DNA from: Ardenticatenaceae bacterium
GTDB lineage: Bacteria; Chloroflexota; Anaerolineae; Promineifilales; Promineifilaceae
NCBI GenBank assembly: GCA_020634395.1
Contig: JACKBU010000025.1
Location: 18,461 to 82,460, forward strand
DNA length: 64,000 bases
Direction: 5' to 3'
Shown: one piece after another, positions 1 through 9,182 of the stretch
Position numbering within the stretch: the stretch's first letter is position 1
How the letters are laid out: each line of letters starts with the position of its first letter
Position numbers and translations under genes: made by a program
The notes under the pieces: generated by a model
Told to the model about the DNA's origin: nothing
The model's input: only the letters and a program-made list of their open reading frames with translations
Database searches by the model: none

Positions 1-1057
1 AGTGCAGGCGCAGCCTGTCGCAGGCGGCCGGGACCAGTTCGGCCAACTGGCGGACGGCGGCGTCTATGTCGTCTACCGGCATTTCTTCAACACCGATCTC
101 TAACAGGAAGGTTTGCGGCTGTTCGATCTGGGTGAACTGCAGGAGATAACCGGGTTTAACGGCCGTGTCGTCGCGCCAGGCGCGGTTAAACGGAAAGTCT
201 AGTTTTTCTCGCTGGGCCAGATACAGGGCGGTAATCTGCCGGGCGATGTGGCGCATGCGGTGGAAGTAGTTGGCCCGCTCGGTGACGCCAATGGCCCCGC
301 GCGTATCGAGAATGTTGAACAGATGCGAGCACTTCAGGTTGAAATCGTGCGCCGGCACAACCAGCCCGGCTTCGATGCAGCGCTGCGCTTCGTGTTCGTA
401 CTGGTCGTACACCTGCCGGATGGCCTCCACGTCGGCCACATTGAAGTAATATTCACAGTGTTCGATTTCGCTTTGCAGCAGCAGATCGCCGTAGGGAATG
501 CCTACGCCATAATCGATCTCCCACACGCTGTTCACGCCCTGCAAAGCCAGCGCAATGCGGTCCAGGCCATAGGTGATTTCCACGGCTACCGGTTCCAGGT
601 TCAGCCCGCCGGCCTGCTGAAAGTAGGTAAACTGGGTGATCTCTTGCCCATCCAGCCACACTTCCCAGCCCAGACCCCACGCGCCGAGGGCCGGGCTTTC
701 CCAGTTGTCTTCCACAAAACGTATATCGTGGCGCAGCGGATCGATGCCGATGGCTTCCAGGCTTTTGAGGAACAATTCTTGGGGATTGCCGGGATCCGGT
801 TTGAGGATGACCTGCAGTTGGTGGTGCATTTGCATGCGGTTGGGGTTCTCCCCGAAACGGCCGTCGTCCGGCCGGATGCTGGGTTCTACATACACCACGT
901 TCCACGATTCCGGGCCAAGCACCCGCAAAGAAGTGGCGGGATTCATGGTGCCGGCGCCCACCTGCACGTTATAAGGCTGCTGCACCAAACAGCCCTGATC
1001 CTTCCAATAGTCAAGAAGACGCAGGATAATGTCTTGAAAGCTGAGTTTGCTGCTCAT
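1..1057 (-). CDS. glyQS: Fused glycyl-tRNA synthetase, alpha plus start of beta (partial)
   Basis: Charges tRNA-Gly with glycine in the cytoplasm. The first ~300 residues match the alpha subunit: the start reads MSSKLSFQDIILRLLDYWKD, followed by a QPYNVQVGAGTMNP block typical of GlyQ. Around residue 325 the frame runs without a stop into FLLEIGVEEMPVDD, the usual beginning of the separate GlyS beta subunit, so the two chains are fused as in some other bacteria. The start at 1057 is preceded by AAGGA. The gene continues past the left edge, so most of the beta part is not seen. Confidence 0.93.
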   Translation of the reverse strand, partial: MSSKLSFQDIILRLLDYWKDQGCLVQQPYNVQVGAGTMNPATSLRVLGPESWNVVYVEPSIRPDDGRFGENPNRMQMHHQLQVILKPDPGNPQELFLKSLEAIGIDPLRHDIRFVEDNWESPALGAWGLGWEVWLDGQEITQFTYFQQAGGLNLEPVAVEITYGLDRIALALQGVNSVWEIDYGVGIPYGDLLLQSEIEHCEYYFNVADVEAIRQVYDQYEHEAQRCIEAGLVVPAHDFNLKCSHLFNILDTRGAIGVTERANYFHRMRHIARQITALYLAQREKLDFPFNRAWRDDTAVKPGYLLQFTQIEQPQTFLLEIGVEEMPVDDIDAAVRQLAELVPAACDRLRLH

Positions 1058-1226
1058 CACAATCCTTTCTTAGCGACGGCGCAGGCCGCCGGAGGAGTTT
1101 TGTCGTCAAAGTGGAAAATTATAACATGGCGAATAGCTCTGAGCATGTTTTGGGGAGATAGAGGCTGGTAAATGGCCTGGTCCGAGCCTCTGGGAGTTCA
1201 GTGGATGTTGACTGACGCATGCTGCG

Positions 1227-1255
1227 TGCTGCGTGACAGAGATCATCACGCAGCA
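1227..1255. repeat. Inverted repeat between recO and glyQS
   Basis: Perfect 10-bp arms TGCTGCGTGA and TCACGCAGCA with a 9-nt loop. Further copies of the ACGCAGCACG unit lie next to it up to about 1275. It sits between the recO stop and the glyQS start, both on the minus strand, and could be a REP-like element or a processing hairpin. There is no T-run, so an intrinsic terminator is not supported. Confidence 0.5.
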
Positions 1256-1307
1256 CGTATCACGCAGCACGCCGCAAAAGCAGACTGTACAAAGTCCGAC
1301 AGAATCC

Positions 1308-2090
1308 CTACTCTTTATCGGTGAAGAGGGCGGCTTCGCGGCGCAGGCGGTGCAAAAAGTCCACCGATTTGAGGTCGCGTTCCAGGATGTGGAGGATGTA
1401 GCCGTGCATGATCATTTCCAGTTCGTGGTGTAACGGCCGTTTCAACTGCAAGGACTGCACCGTCTCCCAGGGCCGGGTTTGCAAATAGCGCAAAACTTTC
1501 ACGGCCACCGAGGAAATCGGCCGGGCATGGCGGTCGGCGGCGTGGCAGTTGGGGCACAGCAGGCCGCCCAACTCATTGCTAAAGAACTGGTCCTGTTCCT
1601 GAATGGGTTCGTCGCAGGAGAGGCAGGTAAACAACTGCGGCTGAAAGCCCGACTGCCCCAACAGGCGTAGTTCAAAGTAGCGGGTCACCAGGCGCAGATC
1701 GTCGGCGGAGGCCAGCCGTTCCAGCGTATCGGCCAGCAAATTGTACAGACTGATATGCTGGCCTTCCTCCACCGTCAAGCGGTCCAGCAGCTCCACCACA
1801 TAGGCCGCATAGGTCGTGCGCACCAGGTCATCGCGCAGCGCAGCATACGATTCCACCATTTCCGCCTGGGTAATGATGTCCAGGTCATGGCCTTTGGCCA
1901 GCAGAAACTGGGTGCGCATGAACAATTCTACGTGGCCGGTCTTGCGGCTTTGCGGTTTGCGCGCCCCTTTGGCGATGGCTTTGAGCTTGCCATAGTCGCG
2001 CGTGTACAGGGTCAGCAGGCGGTCGGCTTCGCCAAAGTCTGTGCGTTTGAGGACAATCGCCTCGGTGCGGAAAGTACGTTCTCTTGCCAT
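1308..2090 (-). CDS. recO: DNA repair protein RecO
   Basis: Helps load RecA during RecFOR recombinational repair. The start MARERTFRTEAIVLKR, followed by the FGEADRLLTLYTRDYGKLKAIAKG block, is the OB-fold N-terminus of RecO. A zinc-binding pair CLSC...CPNC lies in the C-terminal half. At 260 aa the length is normal. The open frame extends 18 codons upstream (to 2144), but that stretch is translated low-complexity spacer, so the start at 2090 was chosen. It lies upstream of glyQS on the same strand. Confidence 0.92.
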   Translation of the reverse strand: MARERTFRTEAIVLKRTDFGEADRLLTLYTRDYGKLKAIAKGARKPQSRKTGHVELFMRTQFLLAKGHDLDIITQAEMVESYAALRDDLVRTTYAAYVVELLDRLTVEEGQHISLYNLLADTLERLASADDLRLVTRYFELRLLGQSGFQPQLFTCLSCDEPIQEQDQFFSNELGGLLCPNCHAADRHARPISSVAVKVLRYLQTRPWETVQSLQLKRPLHHELEMIMHGYILHILERDLKSVDFLHRLRREAALFTDKE

Positions 2091-2232
2091 AAGGAAGATG
2101 GGAGAGTGGAGATTAGGGATTGGAGATGGGAGATGACTTGCCACTCTGTAGCCGCGATTTCTTATCGCGCCTGACGAAGCGGGGCAGGGATACCCCGGCT
2201 ACGACTCTCCAGTCTCTACTCTCCGGTCTCTA

Positions 2233-2631
2233 TCAAGTCAGGTGTTCCGGGCCGAAGTGGTCGGGGAGCAGGGTATAAAGGGTGGTTTCACGGCCGTTTC
2301 CTTTATCGTCCACCAGCCAGACAGGCACGTCGCCGGCAAACTCGGCCAGCACCTGGCGGCAGGCGCCGCAGGGCGAACCGGCGTTTTCGGTGCACACTGC
2401 CACGGCCGTGATGCGCCCGATCCCTTCGGATACCATTTTGTAGACGGCGTTCCGTTCTGCGCAAACGGTCAGCCCATAGGAGGCACTTTCTACGTTCACG
2501 CCGGTATAGAGACGGCCGTCTTCCGTCAAAACTGCCGCACCCACCCGGTAATGGGAGTAAGGCGCATAAGCATTCTGCCGCGCTTCACAGGCAGACTGGA
2601 TCAATTTGTCGCGTAAATCAGAAGAAATCAT
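2233..2631 (-). CDS. cdd: Cytidine deaminase
   Basis: Deaminates cytidine and deoxycytidine to uridine in pyrimidine salvage. At 132 aa it has the usual tetrameric Cdd length. The catalytic CAE motif (CAERNAVYKM) supplies one zinc cysteine and the proton-shuttling glutamate, and PCGACRQVL supplies the other two cysteines. The N-terminal block with YAPYSHYRVGAAV is also typical. It is flanked by recO and the glmU-like gene on the same strand. Confidence 0.95.
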   Translation of the reverse strand: MISSDLRDKLIQSACEARQNAYAPYSHYRVGAAVLTEDGRLYTGVNVESASYGLTVCAERNAVYKMVSEGIGRITAVAVCTENAGSPCGACRQVLAEFAGDVPVWLVDDKGNGRETTLYTLLPDHFGPEHLT

Positions 2632-2680
2632 GGGTGAATTGGGTTAATTTTTAATGGTCGATTGGCTGAATGTTACCATC

Positions 2681-2723
2681 TAACAGCTAACGGCTAACAG
2701 CCAACAGCTAACAACTAACAGCT
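2681..2723. repeat. Short tandem repeat, CTAACAGC-like
   Basis: Five to six imperfect copies of an 8-bp unit CTAACAGC lie between cdd and the glmU-like gene and overlap the last codons of the latter. A simple-sequence repeat of unknown role. Confidence 0.5.
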
Positions 2724-3722
2724 TACCACTGTATTATCGGCGATCGTTTTGTTTTCCACAACTGCCTGTTCGATGCGGCAGCTGCGGCCGACGCGGGCAT
2801 TGCGCAGGATGGCATTGGGGCCAATCACGCAGTCTTCGCCGATGGTGGTTGTGCCTTGCAGATACGTGTTGGGCCAGATAACGGTGTCCTGTCCAATCGT
2901 CACGTCCGGATCGATATAGGTGACGTCCGGATCGACCAGGGTGACGCCGTTGTCCAGCCAGCGGCGGTTGGCGCGGCGGCGAAAGGCTTTTTCCACCAGC
3001 ACCATTTCGGCCCGCGTGCCTGCGCCCAGGCATTCGTCCGGATCGTCGGTGGTTACGGCTTCCACCAGCCGCCCCTGGTCAATCGCCAGGCCAATCATAT
3101 CGGTGAGGTAATACTCGTGGCCGCTGCGCGCCTGCCGCAGCGGCAGCCTGGGAAGGTTGGCCCACAGCCAGTCGGCGGCAAAGCAGTAGACCCCGGCGTT
3201 CAGTTCGCGGATGGCCAGCAGAAAGGTGGTGTTGGAACGCTGCCGCGCTTCGGCCACCTCGACGATCTCCAGGACACGGCCGTGAGTATCGCGCACGACA
3301 CGGCCGTAAGAAGACGTGGGATCGCCCATAATGGACAACATCACCACGGCCGCTCCGGTCTGGGCCTGCGTCTGGGCCAGATAAGAGAGCGTTTGCGCGC
3401 GCAGCAGGGGCATGTCGCCGTAGGCCACGGCCACCTGATCGGTTTGGCCTTTCAGGACAGACTCGGCCATCATGGTGGCATGGCCTGTGCCTAGCTGCTC
3501 CACCTGCGTCACATAATCTGCCCGCTCGCCTACCAGATCTTGCACCCCCGCCTTGCCCGGCCCCACTACCAGCACAGGCCGCCGATCGGAAACGGCTTCG
3601 GCGGCTTCAAAGACGTGCAGCACCATCGGCTTGCCGCCCACTTCGTGCAAAATCTTCTGCGTTTTAGAATTCATCCGGGTTCCCTGCCCGGCCGCTAACA
3701 ATACAACAGCGAGTGTGCTCAT
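2715..3722 (-). CDS. GlmU-like N-acetylglucosamine-1-phosphate uridylyltransferase, lacking the acetyltransferase end
   Basis: The N-terminus MSTLAVVLLAAGQGTRMNSK carries the nucleotidyltransferase signature LAAGxGTRM, followed by KILHEVGGKPM and later the GTGHA and YGDMPLL motifs of the GlmU pyrophosphorylase domain. The last ~80 residues show hexapeptide repeats (DPDVTIGQDTVIWPN) of a left-handed beta helix. At 335 aa it is about 120 residues shorter than bifunctional GlmU and lacks the acetyltransferase active-site region. It may therefore only make UDP-sugar from the acetylated precursor. The start at 3722 is preceded by AGGAAGGAAAC. The frame is open 15 codons further upstream, without support. 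Confidence 0.85.
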   Translation of the reverse strand: MSTLAVVLLAAGQGTRMNSKTQKILHEVGGKPMVLHVFEAAEAVSDRRPVLVVGPGKAGVQDLVGERADYVTQVEQLGTGHATMMAESVLKGQTDQVAVAYGDMPLLRAQTLSYLAQTQAQTGAAVVMLSIMGDPTSSYGRVVRDTHGRVLEIVEVAEARQRSNTTFLLAIRELNAGVYCFAADWLWANLPRLPLRQARSGHEYYLTDMIGLAIDQGRLVEAVTTDDPDECLGAGTRAEMVLVEKAFRRRANRRWLDNGVTLVDPDVTYIDPDVTIGQDTVIWPNTYLQGTTTIGEDCVIGPNAILRNARVGRSCRIEQAVVENKTIADNTVVSC

Positions 3723-3868
3723 GTTTCCTTCCTGGTTTCTTTTCCTGCCCGGCAAACTTCGCCCCATTGTAGGTTAAAAAAAATGAATCGCGTAATGCAG
3801 ACGGCCGTCATGCGGAGAGCGGCGAATTGACGGCACTAATCCCACGAGGCCGGCGCCGGGTTTCTTTT

Positions 3869-4687
3869 TCAGCCGGCGAGCGTTTCTTTGGGTGCGGTTT
3901 GGTGGGTAAAGTGGGTCATCGCCGCGGCCATCACGCGGGCCAGGTCCAGGCGCTTGACCCATTCATGGGGATCAGCGTCGAGAGCGGCCAGCCACGCTTC
4001 TGGGCCGCCTGCCTCGGCGACTTCCGGCAGAACCTGAGCGATGGTTTCAAACTCCATGCCTTCCGTGGCGACGTAGCGCTGGGTCCAATCGGGGTGCTGC
4101 CGGGCCAGCAGCAAAGGCCAGGAGACATCTGTGCTGATTTCGTCGTCGCTGCTGTGGGCGACGATAAACTCGGCAGCACGGCGCGAAAGGCCGCGGGCGG
4201 CGGCCAGCATGTCCCAACTGCGGCCGCTGATACGGCCGTATAACTCACTGACGATGGCTTCTGTGTCTTGTTGGCTGCGCGGGTGGGTGGCAAAAGCCCG
4301 CGGCGTGCGGCCAAAGACGGTGAAGTCGGCGGCGAGAAGGTGGGCAGAAACGGCCGTGAGTTCCGCTTCATAATGCTCGGCCCAATGCAGCATGCGGTCG
4401 CCGTCGCAGTACATCACCGCCGGTTGGTGCAGCGATAGGGCCAGCTCCAACGCTTGGCGCCGCCCCCTGCCAATGTGCGGTCCGGCATTGGCGCTGCTGC
4501 CCGGTTCCTGGTAGATAAGCACCCCCTGCCCGGCTAAAAAGTCAAGCGTGGGGCGGTGGGCTGTGGAACTGCCGCGCACGGCAATACCGGCAAACAGGCC
4601 GGCCAGCTTGGGCAGCAGGCGCTGCCACTGCGGGAATAACCGGCCTTGTGGATCGTGGTAAATAAGAGCCAGGGCTGCTGGATTCAT
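3869..4687 (-). CDS. Conserved hypothetical protein, possibly a sugar-transferase-like fold
   Basis: A 272-aa protein without signal peptide or membrane segment. A hydrophobic strand followed by YCDGDRMLHW near residue 95 resembles the DxD-type metal site of GT-A nucleotide-diphospho-sugar transferases. The N-terminus (LALIYHDPQGRLFPQWQRLL) and the GSSTAHRPTLDF block are compatible with this fold but do not prove it. No precise family was recognised. It lies upstream of the glmU-like gene on the same strand, which would fit a nucleotide-sugar theme. Confidence 0.7.
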   Translation of the reverse strand: MNPAALALIYHDPQGRLFPQWQRLLPKLAGLFAGIAVRGSSTAHRPTLDFLAGQGVLIYQEPGSSANAGPHIGRGRRQALELALSLHQPAVMYCDGDRMLHWAEHYEAELTAVSAHLLAADFTVFGRTPRAFATHPRSQQDTEAIVSELYGRISGRSWDMLAAARGLSRRAAEFIVAHSSDDEISTDVSWPLLLARQHPDWTQRYVATEGMEFETIAQVLPEVAEAGGPEAWLAALDADPHEWVKRLDLARVMAAAMTHFTHQTAPKETLAG

Positions 4688-4747
4688 CGTTCACCTCGGT
4701 TTGATGCTTGGTTGTATGGTTCCGCAGAGATTGGACTGGCATGCGCG

Positions 4748-5122
4748 CTACGCCGGGGCCGCCAGCAGCTCTTCGATGTGCTGCAGGAGCGCGGGCACAC
4801 TAAATGGTTTGACCAGATACTGCTGCGCGCCGGCGGCCAGTCCGGTGTATTCGGCCGTTACGTCGGCCCGCGAACTGAGAAAGATGACGGGCAGGTTGGC
4901 TAACCGCGGGGTCTCGCGGATGTGTTCCATGGTGGAAAAACCATCCATCTTGGGCATTAAGACGTCTAAAATCAAAAGATCGGTGGGAGTTGAAGCCAGT
5001 TTTTCCAGCGCATCCTGGCCGTCCTGGGCTTCAACTACCGTGTAACCGGCGTTCGAGAGAATAAATCGTAATAGCTGACGCGAATGGAAATCGTCATCCA
5101 CTACCATAATGTTCCCTGGCAT
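4748..5122 (-). CDS. Single-domain response regulator (CheY-like receiver)
   Basis: 124 aa, a bare receiver domain with no output domain. The acidic pocket is at D9-D11 (VVDDDFHSR), the phospho-acceptor at D53 (LLILDVLMPKMDG), the conserved serine at ~84 and the lysine at 105 (LVKPF). No histidine kinase gene is adjacent; the nearest is at 10,334 on the other strand. Such stand-alone receivers usually act by protein-protein contacts or in phosphorelays. Confidence 0.93.
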   Translation of the reverse strand: MPGNIMVVDDDFHSRQLLRFILSNAGYTVVEAQDGQDALEKLASTPTDLLILDVLMPKMDGFSTMEHIRETPRLANLPVIFLSSRADVTAEYTGLAAGAQQYLVKPFSVPALLQHIEELLAAPA

Positions 5123-5240
5123 TTCCCTTATCCTTTCAATATGGCTCCGCTGCCTGGATGTGGTTTGGGAGTCGGTGTGAGGCAGGTTGCATACCGGAGC
5201 GAGCCGGACAATAAACCGTGGAATGGCAAAAACGGCCGTA

Positions 5241-5780
5241 TCAATGGGCCGTGCAGCCTTCCAGATTTGTACAAAATGTATGGCACATATCCGTCGTCAG
5301 ACCAGCATAGAGAATGTAGAAGTCATTGTCATCTTTGCTGAGGGTATAACTGGCTGCACAGGGCTGCAAAACCGGTTCGCCAGACTCCGTGCCGCTGGTC
5401 GCTCCCGGCACACAACGCAGGAAAGTGACCGGATTTTGCAGCGCCTTGCGGTCGCCAATGGCCACGATGCCGCTGTTGCGCGGGTCCGTCTGCTGGCTGT
5501 ACACGCGGGCACTGACGGCCCCCGCTTCCTGGTAGCAGCCGACGATTTCGCTAATGGCGGCGATGGGCGCGCCAAACTCCGGCAGGCCCCCCAACGTGGC
5601 CATCACGCCTAAGGTTGTCAGGGCGTCGGTAAAGCTTTCGCCTTCGATGGTGTTGTAGCCGGACAGATTGGGCAGCAGGGCGGCGGCGTCTTCGGCGGGC
5701 GGGGGCTGCAACTGGCAGCCAATCAAACCGAACAGCAGTAAAAGCAAGGCAAGGAGCAGGGTAAGAACTGGTTTGGACAT
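5241..5780 (-). CDS. Hypothetical lipoprotein
   Basis: 179 aa. The N-terminus MSKPVLTLLLALLLLLFGLI followed by GCQ is a lipoprotein signal with lipobox LIGC. The mature part has six cysteines after the lipidated one (for example C..TFC..LEGC near the end), which suggests disulfides outside the membrane. The start at 5780 follows a strong GGAGGTG ribosome-binding site. No family recognised. Confidence 0.75.
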   Translation of the reverse strand: MSKPVLTLLLALLLLLFGLIGCQLQPPPAEDAAALLPNLSGYNTIEGESFTDALTTLGVMATLGGLPEFGAPIAAISEIVGCYQEAGAVSARVYSQQTDPRNSGIVAIGDRKALQNPVTFLRCVPGATSGTESGEPVLQPCAASYTLSKDDNDFYILYAGLTTDMCHTFCTNLEGCTAH

Positions 5781-5983
5781 GGTCGTACACCTCCAGTGTA
5801 AGCAGTAACAGTTGGGGCCGATGGTGGGTAATGAGAGAGTGGTGCGGATGCCCAGAACATTATAAACAAAAACAGGGGGAAAGTGAAACGGCCGTATGCA
5901 ACGTTTTCCTCACGTTTGGCAGACGCGACCGTGGGGCGCTTTCGGGCGTAAAGGGCAGGGAGAATGCAGGTTGGGGGGCGGCT

Positions 5984-6418
5984 TCAGCCGGATCCCTCCG
6001 GATCGGTCAATTCTTTCCAGGCCCGATAATACTTTTCCAGGCGTTCTAAATCTTTGGCAGTGATGCCGGACAGGCGGCGCAGATCCATGTTGTCGATCAG
6101 GTCGGCCAGCTTCACTTTGGTAGCCAGGGGATTGGGTTTCAGGCGCTGGATGAAGGCTTCGTAGCTTTCTTCGGGGCGATGGGTCAGGGCGTCGACGGCC
6201 GTTACCACCGCTTCGCTAAAACCGGCTACGCGCAAATCGTCCACTGTCCAGTCGGAGTCTTCGACGACATCGTGGAGAACGGCCGTTATCCGTTCTTCTT
6301 CTGTATCCATCTGCATCATCATGCGCAGCGGATGCAGAATGTATGGCTGGCCGGCTTTATCTTTCTGGTCGGTATGGGCCTGCACCGCAACGGAGAGAGC
6401 CTGATCAAGATTAGACAT
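5984..6418 (-). CDS. HD-domain hydrolase, small (p)ppGpp-hydrolase type
   Basis: 144 aa. The order of motifs AVQAHTDQKDKAGQPYILHP, then AVLHDVVEDSDWT and KLADLIDNMD, is that of the HD hydrolase domain of RelA/SpoT proteins. The metal ligands are H15, H29, the HD pair near residue 49 and a late Asp. Only this domain is present, as in small alarmone hydrolases, so degradation of (p)ppGpp or a related nucleotide is likely but not proven. Confidence 0.85.
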   Translation of the reverse strand: MSNLDQALSVAVQAHTDQKDKAGQPYILHPLRMMMQMDTEEERITAVLHDVVEDSDWTVDDLRVAGFSEAVVTAVDALTHRPEESYEAFIQRLKPNPLATKVKLADLIDNMDLRRLSGITAKDLERLEKYYRAWKELTDPEGSG

Positions 6419-6509
6419 GTTTCACCTGTAGCTGATTAAGGATGGTGCGGAAGAGCGGCTGTCTCCCGCACCCATCCAAACAAATCGCAAGAAGCACAAC
6501 AAACCGGGC

Positions 6510-7187
6510 CTAATCGCTGGAGGATACGGCCGTTGCCGGGCGCGCCTGCTTCTTTTCGGCCCGGGCAATTCGTTTGCTCACGTCAAAATAATCCTCTGCG
6601 GCGATGAGCAGACGGTTGAGGATAAAGGCCAGCAAGGCCACGGCCACGGAACCGGCCACAATCTTATCGTAGCGGTTCTGGGCGATGCCATCGAACAGCA
6701 GCGTGCCCAGTCCGCCGGCGCCAAATTTGGCGCCAATCGTGGCAATGGCCACGGCCACCACGGCCGCAATCCGCATCCCGGCCAGAATGACAGGCAGCGC
6801 CAGCGGCAGCTGCACCTTGATCCACCGCTGCCAGGCGTTCATGCCCACGCCTCTGGCTGCTTCCAGCGTTGGCTCGGGCACGCCTTTGAGGCCGGTAACC
6901 ATATTGCGCACCAGAATGATCTGGGTGTAGATGATCAGCGCGACGATGACGGACGTCTGGTTCAGGCCAAACAGCGGCAGCAGCAAAATCAACAGGGCGA
7001 TGCTGGGAATGGTGTAAAAGATGCCCAGGACCCCCAGCACTACCGAGGACAGGCGTTCACTGCGCACCAGGACCATGCTCAACGGCAGGGCAATCAGCGT
7101 GGCGATCAACAGGGAAACGGCCGTCATGTACAGGTGCTCACCGGCCAGCTTTAAGATCACCTGTGGATTGCTGAACAGATACCCCAT
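6510..7187 (-). CDS. Osmoprotectant ABC transporter permease
   Basis: 225 aa with about five or six membrane segments and the permease EAA-type loop (EAARGVGMNAWQRWIKVQLPLALPVILAGMR). It is the second permease of an OpuC/ProW-type transporter for glycine betaine, choline or carnitine. It starts four bases after the ATPase gene ends, so it is translated with it. A short charged cytoplasmic tail (KRIARAEKKQ) closes the protein. Confidence 0.92.
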   Translation of the reverse strand: MGYLFSNPQVILKLAGEHLYMTAVSLLIATLIALPLSMVLVRSERLSSVVLGVLGIFYTIPSIALLILLLPLFGLNQTSVIVALIIYTQIILVRNMVTGLKGVPEPTLEAARGVGMNAWQRWIKVQLPLALPVILAGMRIAAVVAVAIATIGAKFGAGGLGTLLFDGIAQNRYDKIVAGSVAVALLAFILNRLLIAAEDYFDVSKRIARAEKKQARPATAVSSSD

Positions 7188-7191
7188 CGCC

Positions 7192-8148
7192 TTACGTCTC
7201 CACGGCCGAGTTCTGAATGTCGGCCAGGGTCAGCAGTCCCACCGGTTCTTCCGCATCCAGCACAGTGAGCGCGGCGGCGGCCGTGCCCAAGAGCACGGAC
7301 AGCGCCTGCCGCAAGTTATCGTCGCAGGCGATGGTGGGATATCCGTTACGGCCGTAATCGGCCGGCAGCGGCGCCATCGCCGTTTCCACGCGAATCAGAC
7401 TCAGCTGGCGCACAATGTCATCTGCGCCGATGAGATCGCGTACAAACTGGTTGGCCGGGCGGCTGAGGATGGTAAAGGGCGAATCGTACTGCACGATACG
7501 GCCGTCACGCATGATCACAATTTTATCCGCCAACCGCAGCGCCTCCTCCACATCGTGGGTCACAAAAACAATCGTCTTGTGCAGCTTGCGCTGAAGACTC
7601 AGCAGTTCATCCTGCAAGCCTGTGCGGGTAATGGCGTCAATCGCCCCAAACGGCTCGTCCATCAAAATGACGCCCGGATCGCCGGCCAGAGCGCGGGCCA
7701 CGCCTACGCGCTGCCGCTGCCCGCCGGACATCTGCGATGGGTAGCGGTCGCGGTACTCATCCGGCGGCAGGTCCACCAGAGTCATCAGTTCATCTATGCG
7801 GGCGGCTATCCGGCCGGCTTCCCAATGCAGCAGCTGCGGCACGATGGCAATGTTTTCGGCCACAGTCATGTGCGGAAACAGACCAATTTGCTGAATGACA
7901 TAGCCAATCTGGCGGCGCAGTTGGGTGGCGTCCATTTGCCGGACGTCTTCATCGCCCAGATAAATGGTTCCGGCGGATGGTTCATAGAGCCGGTTGATCA
8001 TTTTGAGCAGTGTCGTTTTGCCGCAGCCGGATGGCCCCAGCAAAACGACAAAGCTGCCTTCGTCCACCACAAAGCTCACGTCGTCAACGGCCGGCCGCGT
8101 GGCATTGGCGAACTGTTTGCTGACGTTTTCAAAGCGGATGGTACTCAT
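7192..8148 (-). CDS. Osmoprotectant ABC transporter ATP-binding protein with CBS-like end
   Basis: 318 aa. Walker A GPSGCGKTT, signature MSGGQRQRVGVARAL, Walker B VILMDEPFGAID and the switch histidine in IVFVTHDVEEAL are all present. The last ~70 residues hold one CBS-type half (LRQALSVLLGTAAAALTVLDAEEPVGLL), as in OpuA/OpuC ATPases that sense ionic strength. Second last gene of the operon. Confidence 0.95.
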   Translation of the reverse strand: MSTIRFENVSKQFANATRPAVDDVSFVVDEGSFVVLLGPSGCGKTTLLKMINRLYEPSAGTIYLGDEDVRQMDATQLRRQIGYVIQQIGLFPHMTVAENIAIVPQLLHWEAGRIAARIDELMTLVDLPPDEYRDRYPSQMSGGQRQRVGVARALAGDPGVILMDEPFGAIDAITRTGLQDELLSLQRKLHKTIVFVTHDVEEALRLADKIVIMRDGRIVQYDSPFTILSRPANQFVRDLIGADDIVRQLSLIRVETAMAPLPADYGRNGYPTIACDDNLRQALSVLLGTAAAALTVLDAEEPVGLLTLADIQNSAVET

Positions 8149-8178
8149 AAGAAAAAAAGGTCCGTTTATCCCCGGCGG

Positions 8179-9075
8179 TTACTCGGAAACCAACCCCTGG
8201 GAAACCAGGAATTCTTTAGCGACGTCGGCGGGTTCACGGCCGTTGCCGCTCACTTCATAATTCAGGCGCTGCATGGTTTCGTTGGTCAGCAAGGGGGCCA
8301 CTCCGTTCAATACGTTGGCGACGTCCGGGTTGGCATCCAGAACCGCCTGGCGAATGACGGGCGCTACCTGATAAGGTGGGTACAAGCCTTTGTCGTCAAC
8401 AAGCGATACCAGATCATAGGCTGCCAGTTCGCCATCGGTGCCAAAAGCGACTACCACGTCAGCTTCCCCATTCAATAGAGCCTGATAGCGCAGACCGGGA
8501 TCGACTGTCAGGAAATCCTTGAACTGGAAGTCGCCATACACCCGTTTCAGACCGGGGACGCCGTCTTCTCGCTCGGCAAATTCTGGCGGACCCACCAGCA
8601 CCAGTTGATCGGCGTTGGCAACCATGTCGGAAAAGGTGGTGATGCCTAGTTCAGCAGCTCGCTGTTTTGTCATGGCCAGCGCCTGGGTATTGTTCATTGG
8701 CGCCGGCTGCAGCCAGACCAGAGAGAACTGATCGGCGTAAGCCTGCTTCACCGTGTCATACACAGCCTGCGGATCGCTCATCATGTCCATTTTGAGTACG
8801 GTCAGCAGCCCTGTACCGGTGTACTCCGGATAGACGTCGATCTCGCCGTCCAGCAGAGCTTGCTGGGCCACAGGCGTGCCGCCCAGATTCAGTTTGCGCT
8901 CCACAGTGTAGCCGGCGTTTTCCAGCAGTTGGGCATACATTTCGCCGAGGATGAACTGCTCGGTAAAATCTTTGGAAGCGACGGTGATTGTTTTGTCGTC
9001 CCCTCCGCCGCAAGCGGCCAGGCCCAGCATCAGGACAAGTACAGCTATTACAAATAATCCATATGTTTTCTTCAC
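8179..9075 (-). CDS. Osmoprotectant ABC transporter substrate-binding lipoprotein
   Basis: 298 aa, starting at a GTG codon preceded by AGGAGGAAATAC. The signal has lipobox LAAC, followed by a glycine-rich linker. The mature domain shows ITVASKDFTEQFILGEMYAQ, GEIDVYPEYTGTGLL and MNNTQALAMTKQRA, the pattern of OpuCC/ProX-like quaternary-amine-binding proteins. It is anchored outside the membrane and delivers substrate to the two permeases. Confidence 0.95.
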   Translation of the reverse strand: MKKTYGLFVIAVLVLMLGLAACGGGDDKTITVASKDFTEQFILGEMYAQLLENAGYTVERKLNLGGTPVAQQALLDGEIDVYPEYTGTGLLTVLKMDMMSDPQAVYDTVKQAYADQFSLVWLQPAPMNNTQALAMTKQRAAELGITTFSDMVANADQLVLVGPPEFAEREDGVPGLKRVYGDFQFKDFLTVDPGLRYQALLNGEADVVVAFGTDGELAAYDLVSLVDDKGLYPPYQVAPVIRQAVLDANPDVANVLNGVAPLLTNETMQRLNYEVSGNGREPADVAKEFLVSQGLVSE

Positions 9076-9182
9076 GTATTTCCTCCTAGAAATAGTTTGG
9101 TTGAATAAGATGCTCAGGTGCCCGGGAAGTTAAGTGTTCAGGTTGTCTGAAACGACCTGGTCACCTGGACAAAGGAACTGTA

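Noticed and set aside
248..1171. Long plus-strand frame of 307 codons
   Set aside because: It is the shadow of glyQS on the other strand, as are similar long frames opposite 7192-8478, 13224-14498 and 33452-34651.
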